Assembly: GCA_002428385.1 (NCBI GenBank)
Contig: DIWB01000053.1
Location: 1 to 13,242, forward strand
DNA: 13,242 nucleotides
Direction: 5' to 3'
Source: Bacteroidales bacterium UBA6117
GTDB taxonomy: Bacteria > Bacteroidota > Bacteroidia > Bacteroidales > VadinHA17
Shown piece by piece: positions 1 to 7,623 of the stretch (its first letter is position 1; each line of letters begins with the position of its first letter). A program made the position numbers and the translations under genes. The notes under the pieces are model-generated. The model did not search any database, was not told the origin of the DNA, and saw only the letters and a program-made list of their open reading frames with translations.

Positions 1-53
1 TAAAGGTCGGATGGAACCGCACATGTTTTAAAATTATTTACAAAAGTGCTTGT

Positions 54-68
54 CCCGCCTCAGGCAGG
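54..68 (-). terminator. Possible terminator hairpin after typA
   Basis: Read on the minus strand, 30 bases past the typA stop, CCTGCC and GGCGGG pair as a 6-bp stem (one T-G wobble) around a three-base TGA loop. The following sequence is ACAAGCACTTTTG, so there is no clean run of T directly after the stem. The pairing is complete only in minus-strand RNA (the plus strand has a C-A mismatch), which fits a role for the typA transcript. It could also be a chance hairpin. Confidence 0.3.
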
Positions 69-97
69 ATGTGGGTTTCATAACAGGTATTCCACTC

Positions 98-1879
98 CTA
101 TAGTTTATTCCTTCCGGGTATCTTTCTTATACGCAGGTTCAGCGGGGTTACTTCGAGATATTCGTCATCCTTGATCTGTTCCATTGATTCTTCCAGCGAG
201 TACCTTATCTTCGGTGCTATCCTGTAGCTTTCATCAGAACCTGATGCCCTCATGTTTGTCAGTTTCTTCCCCTTTATAATGTTAACTTCAATGTCTTTTG
301 CCCTGGTACTTTCACCGATCACCTGACCTCTGTAGACGTTTTCCCCCGGATCGATATAGAAGCGTCCCCTGTCCTGGAGCCTGTCGAGGGCATGACCAGT
401 GGCCATTCCCTCGTCGAGCGACACTATGGATCCGTTTTGCTCCGGCAGAAGATCATCTCCCTTGTATTTGTCGTAAGCCCTGAACCTGTGATACATGACA
501 GCTTCACCCGATGTTGCGGTCAGCATGTTGTTTCGCAGGCCGATGAGCCCCCGTGAGGGTATGTCAAATTCAAGGTGTATAAGATCGCCCTTCGGTTCTA
601 TCACGGTCATTTCACCTTTTCTTATAGTGACAAGCTCTATTGCCCTGCCCGATGAACTGGCAGGAACATCCACCGACAGAGTTTCGTAAGGTTCGCATTT
701 CACTCCGTCGATTAATTTCAGGAGTACCTTCGGCTTTCCGACCTGAAACTCATATCCTTCTCTTCTCATTGTCTCGATCAGAATAGAAAGGTGGAGTATT
801 CCCCTTCCGAAGACGTTGAAGGTGTCTTCCGAATCTGTCTCTTCAACTCTCAGGGCAAGATTCTTCTCGGTCTCCCTTATAAGTCTTGTCCGCAAATGTC
901 GTGATGTAACAAATTTACCTTCTTTTCCGTAGAGAGGCGAATTATTGATTGTAAAAACCATACTCATCGTAGGTTCGTCGACCTCAATTCTCTGGAGCGC
1001 TTCCGGAGAGATCAGATCCGCCAGGGTATCCCCTATCTCAAAATCCTCAAGACCGATAACGGCACACAGATCGCCGCATCCGACTTTTTCCGCCTTAACC
1101 CTGCCGAGGCCTTCGAAAACATATAGCTCCTTAACCCTTACTTTTCTGACTTCGCCGCCTTTCTTGCAGAGAGTATAGTCACTTCCTGCAACGATATCGC
1201 CCCTGAAGACCCTTCCGATTGCAATTCTTCCCACATAGCTTGAGTAATCGAGTGAAGCCACCTGCATCTGGGCTGTTCCTTCAACATAACGGGGCGCCGG
1301 AATTTGTTCAAGAATCGCGTCGAGAAGAGCGGTGATATCTTCTGCGGGTGTTTTCCAGTTGCGGCTCATCCATCCATGCTTTGACGATCCGAACAATGTT
1401 TCGAAATCAAGCTGGTCGTCCGATGCATCGAGGTTGAACATAAGGTCGAAGATATCCTGCTGAACCTCATCGGGCCTGCAGTTTTCCTTATCAACTTTGT
1501 TTACAACCACAATCGGCTTCAGACCCAGGTTGACCGCCTTGCCAAGTACGAACCTGGTCTGGGGCATCGGACCTTCAAAGGCATCAACAAGCAGAAGGAC
1601 TCCGTCGGCCATTTTGAGCACCCTCTCGACCTCACCGCCGAAATCAGCATGTCCGGGTGTGTCTATAATATTGATTTTAACCCCCTTATAATTTACTGAA
1701 ACATTCTTCGATGTAATTGTAATTCCCCTCTCCCTCTCGAGATCATTGCTGTCGAGGATAAGGTCGCCCGCATCCTTCCTGCCATCCAGCACCTTGCACT
1801 CCTGGATGATACGGTCGACCAGCGTGGTTTTGCCGTGGTCAACGTGTGCAATAATAGCGACATTCCTAATTTGCTGCAT
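98..1879 (-). CDS. typA: Ribosome-associated translational GTPase TypA/BipA
   Basis: This 593-residue protein belongs to the TypA/BipA family of translational GTPases, which bind the 70S ribosome and help 50S assembly and growth under stress such as cold. All GTPase motifs are visible: the P-loop AHVDHGKT (residues 11-18), the switch segment ERERGITI (48-55), DTPG (73-76) and NKVD (127-130). They are followed by the EF-Tu domain 2-like, EF-G III/V-like and BipA-specific C-terminal regions expected of the family. The length is normal and nothing is missing. The ATG at 1879 is chosen because the protein starts MQQIRNVAIIAH, right at the G domain, as in relatives. It is divergent from the small secreted protein at 1996, with a consensus -7 element 20 bases upstream of the start codon. 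Confidence 0.97.
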   Translation of the reverse strand: MQQIRNVAIIAHVDHGKTTLVDRIIQECKVLDGRKDAGDLILDSNDLERERGITITSKNVSVNYKGVKINIIDTPGHADFGGEVERVLKMADGVLLLVDAFEGPMPQTRFVLGKAVNLGLKPIVVVNKVDKENCRPDEVQQDIFDLMFNLDASDDQLDFETLFGSSKHGWMSRNWKTPAEDITALLDAILEQIPAPRYVEGTAQMQVASLDYSSYVGRIAIGRVFRGDIVAGSDYTLCKKGGEVRKVRVKELYVFEGLGRVKAEKVGCGDLCAVIGLEDFEIGDTLADLISPEALQRIEVDEPTMSMVFTINNSPLYGKEGKFVTSRHLRTRLIRETEKNLALRVEETDSEDTFNVFGRGILHLSILIETMRREGYEFQVGKPKVLLKLIDGVKCEPYETLSVDVPASSSGRAIELVTIRKGEMTVIEPKGDLIHLEFDIPSRGLIGLRNNMLTATSGEAVMYHRFRAYDKYKGDDLLPEQNGSIVSLDEGMATGHALDRLQDRGRFYIDPGENVYRGQVIGESTRAKDIEVNIIKGKKLTNMRASGSDESYRIAPKIRYSLEESMEQIKDDEYLEVTPLNLRIRKIPGRNKL

Positions 1880-1898
1880 ATATTTGTATAAAGACCTG

Positions 1899-1931
1899 CA
1901 AAAGTAATATTGTTGACTTTATTAATGCTAA
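1899..1931 (-). promoter_or_regulatory. Candidate typA promoter (Bacteroidota type)
   Basis: On the minus strand TACTTTTG (1906 down to 1899) matches the -7 consensus TAnnTTTG of the Bacteroidota primary sigma factor. The upstream match to TTTG is only partial: TTAG at 1931-1928, 21 bases away. Transcription would start near 1893, leaving a leader of about 15 bases before the typA ATG. The -7 match is clear; the -33 match is weak. Confidence 0.5.
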
Positions 1932-1995
1932 AAACGTTTAAAATAATATTGAATGAAAAAACTCATATATTTCGTCAAATTTAAAACCAGGAAAC

Positions 1996-2532
1996 ATGAA
2001 AAGACTGATTTTCACTTTCTTCTTCACCATTTTTGCGTGTACAGCGATGTTTGCCCAGACCGGCAAGCTTGAAGTTGGCATGAAGGTTCCTGAATGGACT
2101 TTTCCCGATGCCGACAAAAAGGATTTCACAATGAACTCATGGCCCGGCAAGGTACTGCAGATCAACTATGTCGATCCTGACGAATCGGATCTTAACGATG
2201 CTTTCAACGATGCTATCGACAAGGCTACCGACGTTGATAAGATAATAGACAAAGAATATTTCAAGGGATTCGGCATTGTCGACAACAAATCGACATGGAA
2301 ACCGAATGGTCTTATAAGGGTAATTGCCGGCAACAAGGCGAAGAAATATGATACCACAATTCTGTTTGATTATGATGGCAGGCTTCATTCCGACTGGGGA
2401 ATGCCGAAAGACAGCTACACAGTTGTGATAGTTGACAAAAACAGGGTTTGCAGGTATATATACTCCGGAAAGATCCCCGAGTCGGAGAATGAAAAGATCA
2501 TCAGGATGATAATTGAGCTGACAAAAGAATAG
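1996..2532 (+). CDS. Secreted YtfJ-like thioredoxin-fold protein
   Basis: The 178-residue product begins with a signal peptide (MKRLIFTFFF..., probable cleavage after Ala20 of AMFA-QTG), so it is exported. The mature part resembles the YtfJ family of periplasmic proteins with a thioredoxin-like fold: a VGMKVPEWTFPDAD opening (27-40), NSWPGKVLQINYVDP (47-61), and the late strands TTILFDYDGRL and SYTVVIVDKN. Unlike true thioredoxins it has no CxxC pair; the mature protein has a single cysteine, Cys151, so disulfide exchange by the usual mechanism is not expected. The function of YtfJ proteins is unknown. AGGA lies 5 bases before the ATG, one of the better ribosome-binding sites here. It converges with the repressor gene, the stops being 2 bases apart. 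No convincing promoter was found in the 116-base gap behind it. Confidence 0.72.
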   Translation: MKRLIFTFFFTIFACTAMFAQTGKLEVGMKVPEWTFPDADKKDFTMNSWPGKVLQINYVDPDESDLNDAFNDAIDKATDVDKIIDKEYFKGFGIVDNKSTWKPNGLIRVIAGNKAKKYDTTILFDYDGRLHSDWGMPKDSYTVVIVDKNRVCRYIYSGKIPESENEKIIRMIIELTKE

Positions 2533-2534
2533 TA

Positions 2535-3362
2535 TCAGTCAGCCTCGCTTACATCCGTAATGTCGCTTCCCAGCCTGGCTTTTATGCGCTGGAGGTCGTT
2601 TTTCATTATGGCAATTGACTGGAATATCTGTTTCTCAGGCATAACAGGTTCTGGCAGTTCACTGCTTATGTAATTGACGAATTTCCATATCTCCTTGACC
2701 TCCTTTATATGAATCTCATAAGGTTCATAAAGAGGATTCAGGGAGAAAAGGGTCAATCTTCCGTTCTTCCGGATATTGTTTTCAACGATCTTGAATACTA
2801 TCCCGTCGTCGAGGGTGAAGACTATATAGGCGTTACCGCTCATCAGTTCCGTCCAGTCCTGGATAAATTCTCCGGTAACCCACGACCCGTCGGGTATCGG
2901 GAACATTGAATCCCCTTTCAGCTGAAAAGTCCGGTACTTTCTTTTATCCGAAAGAAACGGCAGATGGAATACCGGAAGCTCTCCGATATATTCCGGATCG
3001 GCATACCCGGTTGTGTATCCTGCCTTTGCCTTTTCCGTAACAAGTTCGATGTTCTCCCTGTTGCCTGAATTGACTGTCGTGGCAAGCACCCGCAGGTTGC
3101 TTCCCTTCACATAGGCATCGTATCCTCTCTCGAGCTCCCCAAGCTGGCTCTCCGAAAGTTTTGCAATATCGATCTTGAGAAGAGTGTCGATCGACATGTT
3201 GAAGTATCCCGAAAATGAAACAAGTACATCTATTCCGGGCTGGGCCACGCCGTTCTCATACCCGCTAAGGGTTGAACGCTTCAGGTCAAGGGCCGCAGCA
3301 ACATCATCCTGGGTGCGCCCCTTCCTTTTTCTTAAAAATTTTATGTTGGATGCGAAGTACAT
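2535..3362 (-). CDS. XRE-family repressor with S24 (LexA/UmuD-like) self-cleavage domain
   Basis: This 275-residue protein joins an N-terminal helix-turn-helix of XRE type (about residues 5-62, with TQDDVAAALDLKRSTLSGYENG) to an S24/LexA-type peptidase domain (about 108-230). The catalytic dyad is present: Ser152 in GDSMFP and Lys191 in IVFKIV, 39 residues apart, close to the spacing in LexA (Ser119/Lys156). A likely self-cleavage bond is Ala114-Gly115 in EKAKAGY, 37 residues before the serine. A C-terminal extension (about 235-275) is helical and charged. By family analogy the protein represses its own gene and the divergent polymerase genes, and cuts itself when DNA is damaged. Paired inverted repeats in the divergent promoter region support this. 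The target and the inducer are inferred. A prophage-type repressor is the alternative, but no phage genes are nearby. Confidence 0.88.
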   Translation of the reverse strand: MYFASNIKFLRKRKGRTQDDVAAALDLKRSTLSGYENGVAQPGIDVLVSFSGYFNMSIDTLLKIDIAKLSESQLGELERGYDAYVKGSNLRVLATTVNSGNRENIELVTEKAKAGYTTGYADPEYIGELPVFHLPFLSDKRKYRTFQLKGDSMFPIPDGSWVTGEFIQDWTELMSGNAYIVFTLDDGIVFKIVENNIRKNGRLTLFSLNPLYEPYEIHIKEVKEIWKFVNYISSELPEPVMPEKQIFQSIAIMKNDLQRIKARLGSDITDVSEAD

Positions 3363-3370
3363 GAAAAAAT

Positions 3371-3387
3371 TGATTATATTGTAATCA
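3371..3387. promoter_or_regulatory. Candidate repressor operator O1
   Basis: TGATTA (3371-3376) and TAATCA (3382-3387) form a perfect 6-bp inverted repeat with a 5-base spacer. The same half-sites and spacing recur at O2, with centres 23 bases apart, about two helical turns. The site lies between the repressor start codon and O2, downstream of the repressor promoter. A repeated palindrome next to a divergently transcribed HTH repressor is the usual sign of an operator; binding itself is inferred. Confidence 0.62.
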
Positions 3388-3395
3388 TAACTTTG
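3388..3395 (+). promoter_or_regulatory. Candidate -7 element for the polymerase operon
   Basis: TAACTTTG on the plus strand is an exact match to the Bacteroidota -7 consensus TAnnTTTG. Transcription would start near 3401 and run into the polymerase gene at 3507 after a leader of about 105 bases. No TTTG is found 19-21 bases upstream (the sequence there is A-rich), so this promoter may be weak or need help. Its last four bases are part of the left arm of O2, so a bound repressor should block it. Confidence 0.42.
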
Positions 3396-3412
3396 ATTAA
3401 TTTCTAATCAAA
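3392..3412. promoter_or_regulatory. Candidate repressor operator O2
   Basis: TTTGATTA (3392-3399) and TAATCAAA (3405-3412) form a perfect 8-bp inverted repeat with a 5-base spacer, and contain the same TGATTA-N5-TAATCA core as O1. The left arm overlaps the plus-strand -7 element TAACTTTG and the right arm overlaps the minus-strand -7 element TACTTTTG. One dimer bound here could shut both promoters. This is the strongest dyad seen in the window. Confidence 0.7.
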
Positions 3413-3440
3413 AGTATGATATGTTTACGAGAAATGCAAA
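3409..3440 (-). promoter_or_regulatory. Promoter of the XRE/S24 repressor gene
   Basis: On the minus strand TTTG (3440-3437), a 20-base spacer, and TACTTTTG (3416-3409) make a complete match to the Bacteroidota -33/-7 promoter pattern. Transcription would start near 3403, giving a leader of about 40 bases to the repressor ATG at 3362. The -7 element overlaps O2, and O1 lies just inside the transcript, which implies autorepression. Confidence 0.68.
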
Positions 3441-3506
3441 TATTTTAAAGAAAGTTTCTCATTTATATTAGTCGAACCGGTTTTCAATAATTACAGTCAT
3501 TTCACC

Positions 3507-4664
3507 ATGTTCATTGCAGGCAATACGGAAAGATCTGTTCTCCATCTCGACATGGATACGTTTTTCGTATCGGTTGAGAGGCTTCGCAACAGCAGGCTTA
3601 CCGGCAAGCCGGTCATAATCGGAGGCATGTCGGACAGGAGTGTCGTATCGAGCTGCAGCTATGAAGCGCGTAAATATGGTGTCAGTTCGGCAATGCCGAT
3701 GAAGATGGCCAGAAGCCTTTGTCCCGATGCAATAATAATCAGGGGCGACATGGAGGCATACAGCAACTATTCGCATATGGTGACGGATATAATTGCCGAA
3801 CGATCGCCCCTTTATGAAAAAGCATCAATCGATGAGCACTATATCGACCTGACGGGCATGGACCGCTTTTACGGGTGCTACAAATGGTCGCACGAGCTCA
3901 GGCGGCGTATTATAAAGGAGACCGGTCTGCCGATATCGATCGGACTTTCGGTCAATAAGACAGTATCGAAGATAGCGGCAGGGGAAGCAAAACCCAACGG
4001 AGAGAAGGAAGTGTCAGTGGATCGGGTCCACCCCTTCCTCGATCCGCTGTCGATAAGCAAGATACCCATGGTCGGGCAGAAGACTTACCACACCCTACGC
4101 TCGATGGGCATCGCTACAATTTACACCCTGAGGAATATTCCGGCCGAAATGCTTGAAACGCTCATGGGCAGGAACGGCATGGAAATATGGAAGCGGGCCA
4201 ACGGAATCGACTCCACCCCCGTAATGAGCTACTCGGAGCAGAAGTCAATAAGCACCGAGCATACCTTCGATAAGGACACCACCGACATGGTCAGGCTGAA
4301 CCAGCTTCTTTCCGGCATGGTCGAGAAGATAGCATACGATCTCAGAAAACAGGAAAAGCTCACTTCCTGCGTGACTGTAAAAATAAGGTATTCAAACTTT
4401 GACACCCACACTCTGCAAAAAAGGATACCATACACCTCCTTCGATCATGTCCTTTCAGGTGTTGCAAAGGAGCTTTTCGGCAGGCTTTACCAGCGGCGAA
4501 TGCTGATAAGGCTGATTGGCGTCAGATTCAGTCACCTGGTAAGGGGCGTTCAACAACTCGACATGTTCGATGACACTCCTGAAAAAGTAAACCTCTACCT
4601 GGCCATGGACAATATCCGTAACCGCTTCGGCCGCGATGCCGTACATTGGGCCGTTGGGCCGTAA
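3507..4664 (+). CDS. Y-family translesion DNA polymerase (DinB/UmuC-like)
   Basis: This 385-residue protein is a Y-family polymerase, which copies past damaged bases with low fidelity. The catalytic acids are intact: Asp15 in LDMDTFF and Asp109-Glu110 in SIDEHY. Phe20 is the expected steric gate against ribonucleotides. The palm/fingers are followed by the helix-hairpin-helix thumb region (about 175-235, KIPMVGQKTYHTLRSMGI) and the little finger (about 245-345). A sliding-clamp motif QLDMF (350-354) is followed by a tail (MDNIRNRFGRDAV) that looks more like UmuC than Pol IV. His111 after the catalytic pair is unusual; Ala is common in Pol IV. The ATG at 3507 places the first catalytic strand near the N-terminus as in relatives. 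The dnaE-like gene follows after 21 bases, so the two are probably one operon controlled by the divergent repressor. DinB versus UmuC naming is left open. Confidence 0.93.
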   Translation: MFIAGNTERSVLHLDMDTFFVSVERLRNSRLTGKPVIIGGMSDRSVVSSCSYEARKYGVSSAMPMKMARSLCPDAIIIRGDMEAYSNYSHMVTDIIAERSPLYEKASIDEHYIDLTGMDRFYGCYKWSHELRRRIIKETGLPISIGLSVNKTVSKIAAGEAKPNGEKEVSVDRVHPFLDPLSISKIPMVGQKTYHTLRSMGIATIYTLRNIPAEMLETLMGRNGMEIWKRANGIDSTPVMSYSEQKSISTEHTFDKDTTDMVRLNQLLSGMVEKIAYDLRKQEKLTSCVTVKIRYSNFDTHTLQKRIPYTSFDHVLSGVAKELFGRLYQRRMLIRLIGVRFSHLVRGVQQLDMFDDTPEKVNLYLAMDNIRNRFGRDAVHWAVGP

Positions 4665-4685
4665 CGCCGTCATGCCTTTTTTAAC

Positions 4686-7622
4686 ATGTATTTAAACTGT
4701 CATTCATATTACAGCCTTCGCTACGGGATGATGTCCGTCGAACAGCTGGTGCAGTGCGCTGCTGCGGCCGGAGAGGACTGTATTGCATTGACCGACATAA
4801 ACAACTCGACAGCGATCCCCGAATTTGCCGGCGAATGCATTAAAAACGGTATCAGACCGCTTGCCGGGATAGAGTTCCGGAACGACAATGACCTGCTGTA
4901 TATCTGCATCGCAAGGAACAATGAAGGACTGAGGGAACTTAACGAGTTCCTGTCAGGACACAACTTTGACAAGACTCCCCTGCCCTTCCCCTCTCCTGAA
5001 TTTTCTCATGCCTACTCCATCTACCCTCTTTCCGGCATCCCCGAAAGGCCCTTGCTCGATAATGAACGCATCGGAATAAGACCTTCAGAGATCAACAGGC
5101 TGGTGACACTGCCGGGATCAGTTTCCAGAAGCTCCATGGTGCTTCTCCAGCCCGTGACATTCGCGTCGGAAGATGATATCTTCATCCATAAAAGCCTGCG
5201 GGCAGTCGACAACAACATGCTTCTGAGCCATCTGAAACCGTCTCAGTGCGGCGCTGATGACGAATTCTTCATGTCTCACGAAAAAAAGAGCCGCCTGATG
5301 CTTGAACACAAATGGCTGATGAAGAACACCGAAAAGCTGATGAGCGACTGTTCCCTGAACTTCGATCTGACCACGCTGAAAAACAAGAAAGTATTCTCGG
5401 CAAGCAGGTACGACGACAGGCTTCTGCTCGGGAAGCTGGCATGGGACGGTATGGTTTACAGATACGGAAGACATAATGCTGAAGCGGAAAGGAGAATAAG
5501 GCACGAACTTGAAATCATCGACAAGCTTGGCTTTTCAGCCTACTTTCTGATCACCTGGGATATTGTAAGGTATTCAATGTCGAGGGGATTCTATCATGTA
5601 GGACGCGGCAGCGGAGCAAATTCAATCATAGCATACTGCCTTAAAATTACAAATGTTGACCCAATTGATCTAAACCTTTACTTCGAGCGATTCATAAACC
5701 CAAAAAGAAGCAGTCCACCCGACTTCGACATCGATTATTCGTGGAAAGAGAGAGACGAGGTCATAGACTATATTTTCAAGAGGTACGGGAGAAAGCATAC
5801 TTCACTGCTGGGCACAATCAGCACATTCAGGGGCAAGTCGATAGTGCGTGAACTGGGAAAGGTCCACGGGCTTCCCAAAGAGGAGATCGACAACCTGATC
5901 GACAACCCGGCTTCAGAGGCAAACAGGAACGAAATATCCGGACTGATCTTTTCTACCGGGCTCAGGATAGCTGATTTTCCGAATATGAGGAGTATCCATG
6001 CCGGTGGAATCCTAATCTCGGAGGAGCCCATAACCTGTTACACGGCGCTCGACATGCCTCCCAAAGGATTTCCGGTGACGCAATGGGACATGTACACGGC
6101 TGAGGAAATAGGGTTTGAAAAGCTCGATATCCTGAGCCAGCGCGGGATAGGCCATATACGGGAGAGCGCTGAGATAATACTGAGGAACAGGGCAATAGAT
6201 GTTGATGTCCATGCCATCCAGAAATTCAAGACGGACCCCAAGGTAATGGACAGCCTTAGAAGAGGCGACACCAAAGGATGTTTCTATATAGAAAGTCCGT
6301 CGATGAGGGGACTTCTTCAGAAGCTCCGCTGCGACAATTACCCCGTTCTTGTGGCGGCAAGCTCGATAATCAGGCCGGGAGTTGCCCGTTCGGGAATGAT
6401 GAGGGAATACATCCACAGGTTCCATAACCCCGGCAAGTTTGATTATATCCACCCTGTAATGAAGGAACAGCTGGAAGAGACATTCGGAGTGATGGTTTAC
6501 CAGGAAGATGTACTTAAGGTCTGTCATCATTTTGCAGGCCTCGACCTTTCCGATGCCGACACACTCAGGAGGGCCATGAGCGGAAAGCACAGGTCGAAGC
6601 AGGAAATGCAGAAAATTGTCGACAGATTCTTCACAAACTGTCGCGAAAAGGGTTACAGCGAAGAAATAACCCGTGAGGTATGGAGGCAGATCGAATCGTT
6701 CGCAGGGTATTCGTTCTCAAAAGCCCACTCGGCATCCTATGCAGTCGAAAGCTTTCAGAGCCTTTACCTGAAGGCCCATTTCCCCCTCGAGTTCATGGTG
6801 GCGGTGATAAATAATTTCGGCGGTTTCTACCGTACATGGGTATACGTCCATGAAGCCCGAAGATGCGGCGCAGCCATTCATCCTCCATGTGTAAACAAAA
6901 GCACTTACAAAACAACTATTTACGGATCAGATGTTTACCTTGGCTTCATTCATATTCAGAGCATTGAGGAAAAACTTGCCAGGGCGGTCGAGGTAATCCG
7001 CAATGAAGGAGGGCCTTTCACAAGTCTCAATGACTTCGTTGAAAGAGTTGGTCCCGGACTTGAACAGCTGATTCTGCTGATCCGGACGGGAGCGTTCAGA
7101 TTCACAGGCAAAAAGAAAGCAGTGCTGCTGTGGGAGGCACATATGGCAATCAACGGGACCAGGCGCGAAAACATCCGCCCTCTTTTTTCGCAGCCGGTCC
7201 GCAGTTTTAACCTTCCCGACCTGGTGCACGACAGTCTCGATGATGCTTACGACGAGATCGAGCTGATAGGTTTTCCCGTTTCAATAAGCTGGTTCGACAT
7301 GCTCGAAACATCATTCAGGGGTGAGATACAGGCAAACGATATGCTAAGCCATTGCGGGAAAAAAGTCAGGATGGTCGGGCACCTTGTCAATATCAAATAC
7401 ATTAAAACCATAAAGGGGGAATGGATGAATTTCGGATGCTTTATCGATCCGGAAGGAAATTTCTTCGACACCACTCATTTCTCACAGTCGCTCAGCAAAT
7501 ATCCTTTCAAGGGAAGCGGAACCTATCTTATACTTGGAAAGGTTGTGGAGGAGTTCGGTTATCCCTCTCTCGAAGTCGAAAAGCTTGCAAAGCTTCCCGT
7601 TAAACCCGACAAGAGATACTGA
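4686..7622 (+). CDS. Short DnaE-type DNA polymerase III alpha subunit (DnaE2/ImuC-like, putatively error-prone)
   Basis: The 978-residue product is a C-family polymerase. It has an N-terminal PHP domain (from residue 1), a palm with PDFDID (345-350; catalytic Asp348 and Asp350) and a third acid, Asp481, in KLDILSQRG. Other conserved parts are GRGSGANS (306-313), SIHAGGILIS (436-445), AGYSFSKAHSASYA (673-686) and an OB fold (about 893-968). It is clearly shorter than a replicative DnaE (about 1,160 residues in E. coli) and stops after the OB fold, without a tau-binding domain. PHP metal ligands are lost (NCHS in place of HxHS, LTDIN in place of LTDHGN), so PHP proofreading is not expected. No clamp-binding motif was recognised. 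Its place behind a Y-family polymerase suggests a DnaE2/ImuC-like damage-tolerance role; the replicative copy should lie elsewhere. It converges with prsW, with a single base between the stops. Confidence 0.9.
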   Translation: MYLNCHSYYSLRYGMMSVEQLVQCAAAAGEDCIALTDINNSTAIPEFAGECIKNGIRPLAGIEFRNDNDLLYICIARNNEGLRELNEFLSGHNFDKTPLPFPSPEFSHAYSIYPLSGIPERPLLDNERIGIRPSEINRLVTLPGSVSRSSMVLLQPVTFASEDDIFIHKSLRAVDNNMLLSHLKPSQCGADDEFFMSHEKKSRLMLEHKWLMKNTEKLMSDCSLNFDLTTLKNKKVFSASRYDDRLLLGKLAWDGMVYRYGRHNAEAERRIRHELEIIDKLGFSAYFLITWDIVRYSMSRGFYHVGRGSGANSIIAYCLKITNVDPIDLNLYFERFINPKRSSPPDFDIDYSWKERDEVIDYIFKRYGRKHTSLLGTISTFRGKSIVRELGKVHGLPKEEIDNLIDNPASEANRNEISGLIFSTGLRIADFPNMRSIHAGGILISEEPITCYTALDMPPKGFPVTQWDMYTAEEIGFEKLDILSQRGIGHIRESAEIILRNRAIDVDVHAIQKFKTDPKVMDSLRRGDTKGCFYIESPSMRGLLQKLRCDNYPVLVAASSIIRPGVARSGMMREYIHRFHNPGKFDYIHPVMKEQLEETFGVMVYQEDVLKVCHHFAGLDLSDADTLRRAMSGKHRSKQEMQKIVDRFFTNCREKGYSEEITREVWRQIESFAGYSFSKAHSASYAVESFQSLYLKAHFPLEFMVAVINNFGGFYRTWVYVHEARRCGAAIHPPCVNKSTYKTTIYGSDVYLGFIHIQSIEEKLARAVEVIRNEGGPFTSLNDFVERVGPGLEQLILLIRTGAFRFTGKKKAVLLWEAHMAINGTRRENIRPLFSQPVRSFNLPDLVHDSLDDAYDEIELIGFPVSISWFDMLETSFRGEIQANDMLSHCGKKVRMVGHLVNIKYIKTIKGEWMNFGCFIDPEGNFFDTTHFSQSLSKYPFKGSGTYLILGKVVEEFGYPSLEVEKLAKLPVKPDKRY

Positions 7623-7623
7623 A

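Noticed and set aside
1966..1973. TATATTTC as a -7 element for the YtfJ-like gene
   Set aside because: It differs from TAnnTTTG at the last base, and no TTTG lies 19-21 bases upstream in this A/T-rich gap.
3429..3460. Inverted repeat GAGAAA ... TTTCTC upstream of the Y-family polymerase
   Set aside because: The arms are only 6 bases of low complexity and the loop is 20 bases. It lacks the TGATTA core of the two candidate operators, so it is probably chance.
6012..6590. A 192-codon open frame antisense to the dnaE-like gene
   Set aside because: It lies wholly within a strongly conserved polymerase gene, shows no recognisable motifs, and is explained by the base composition of the gene on the other strand.
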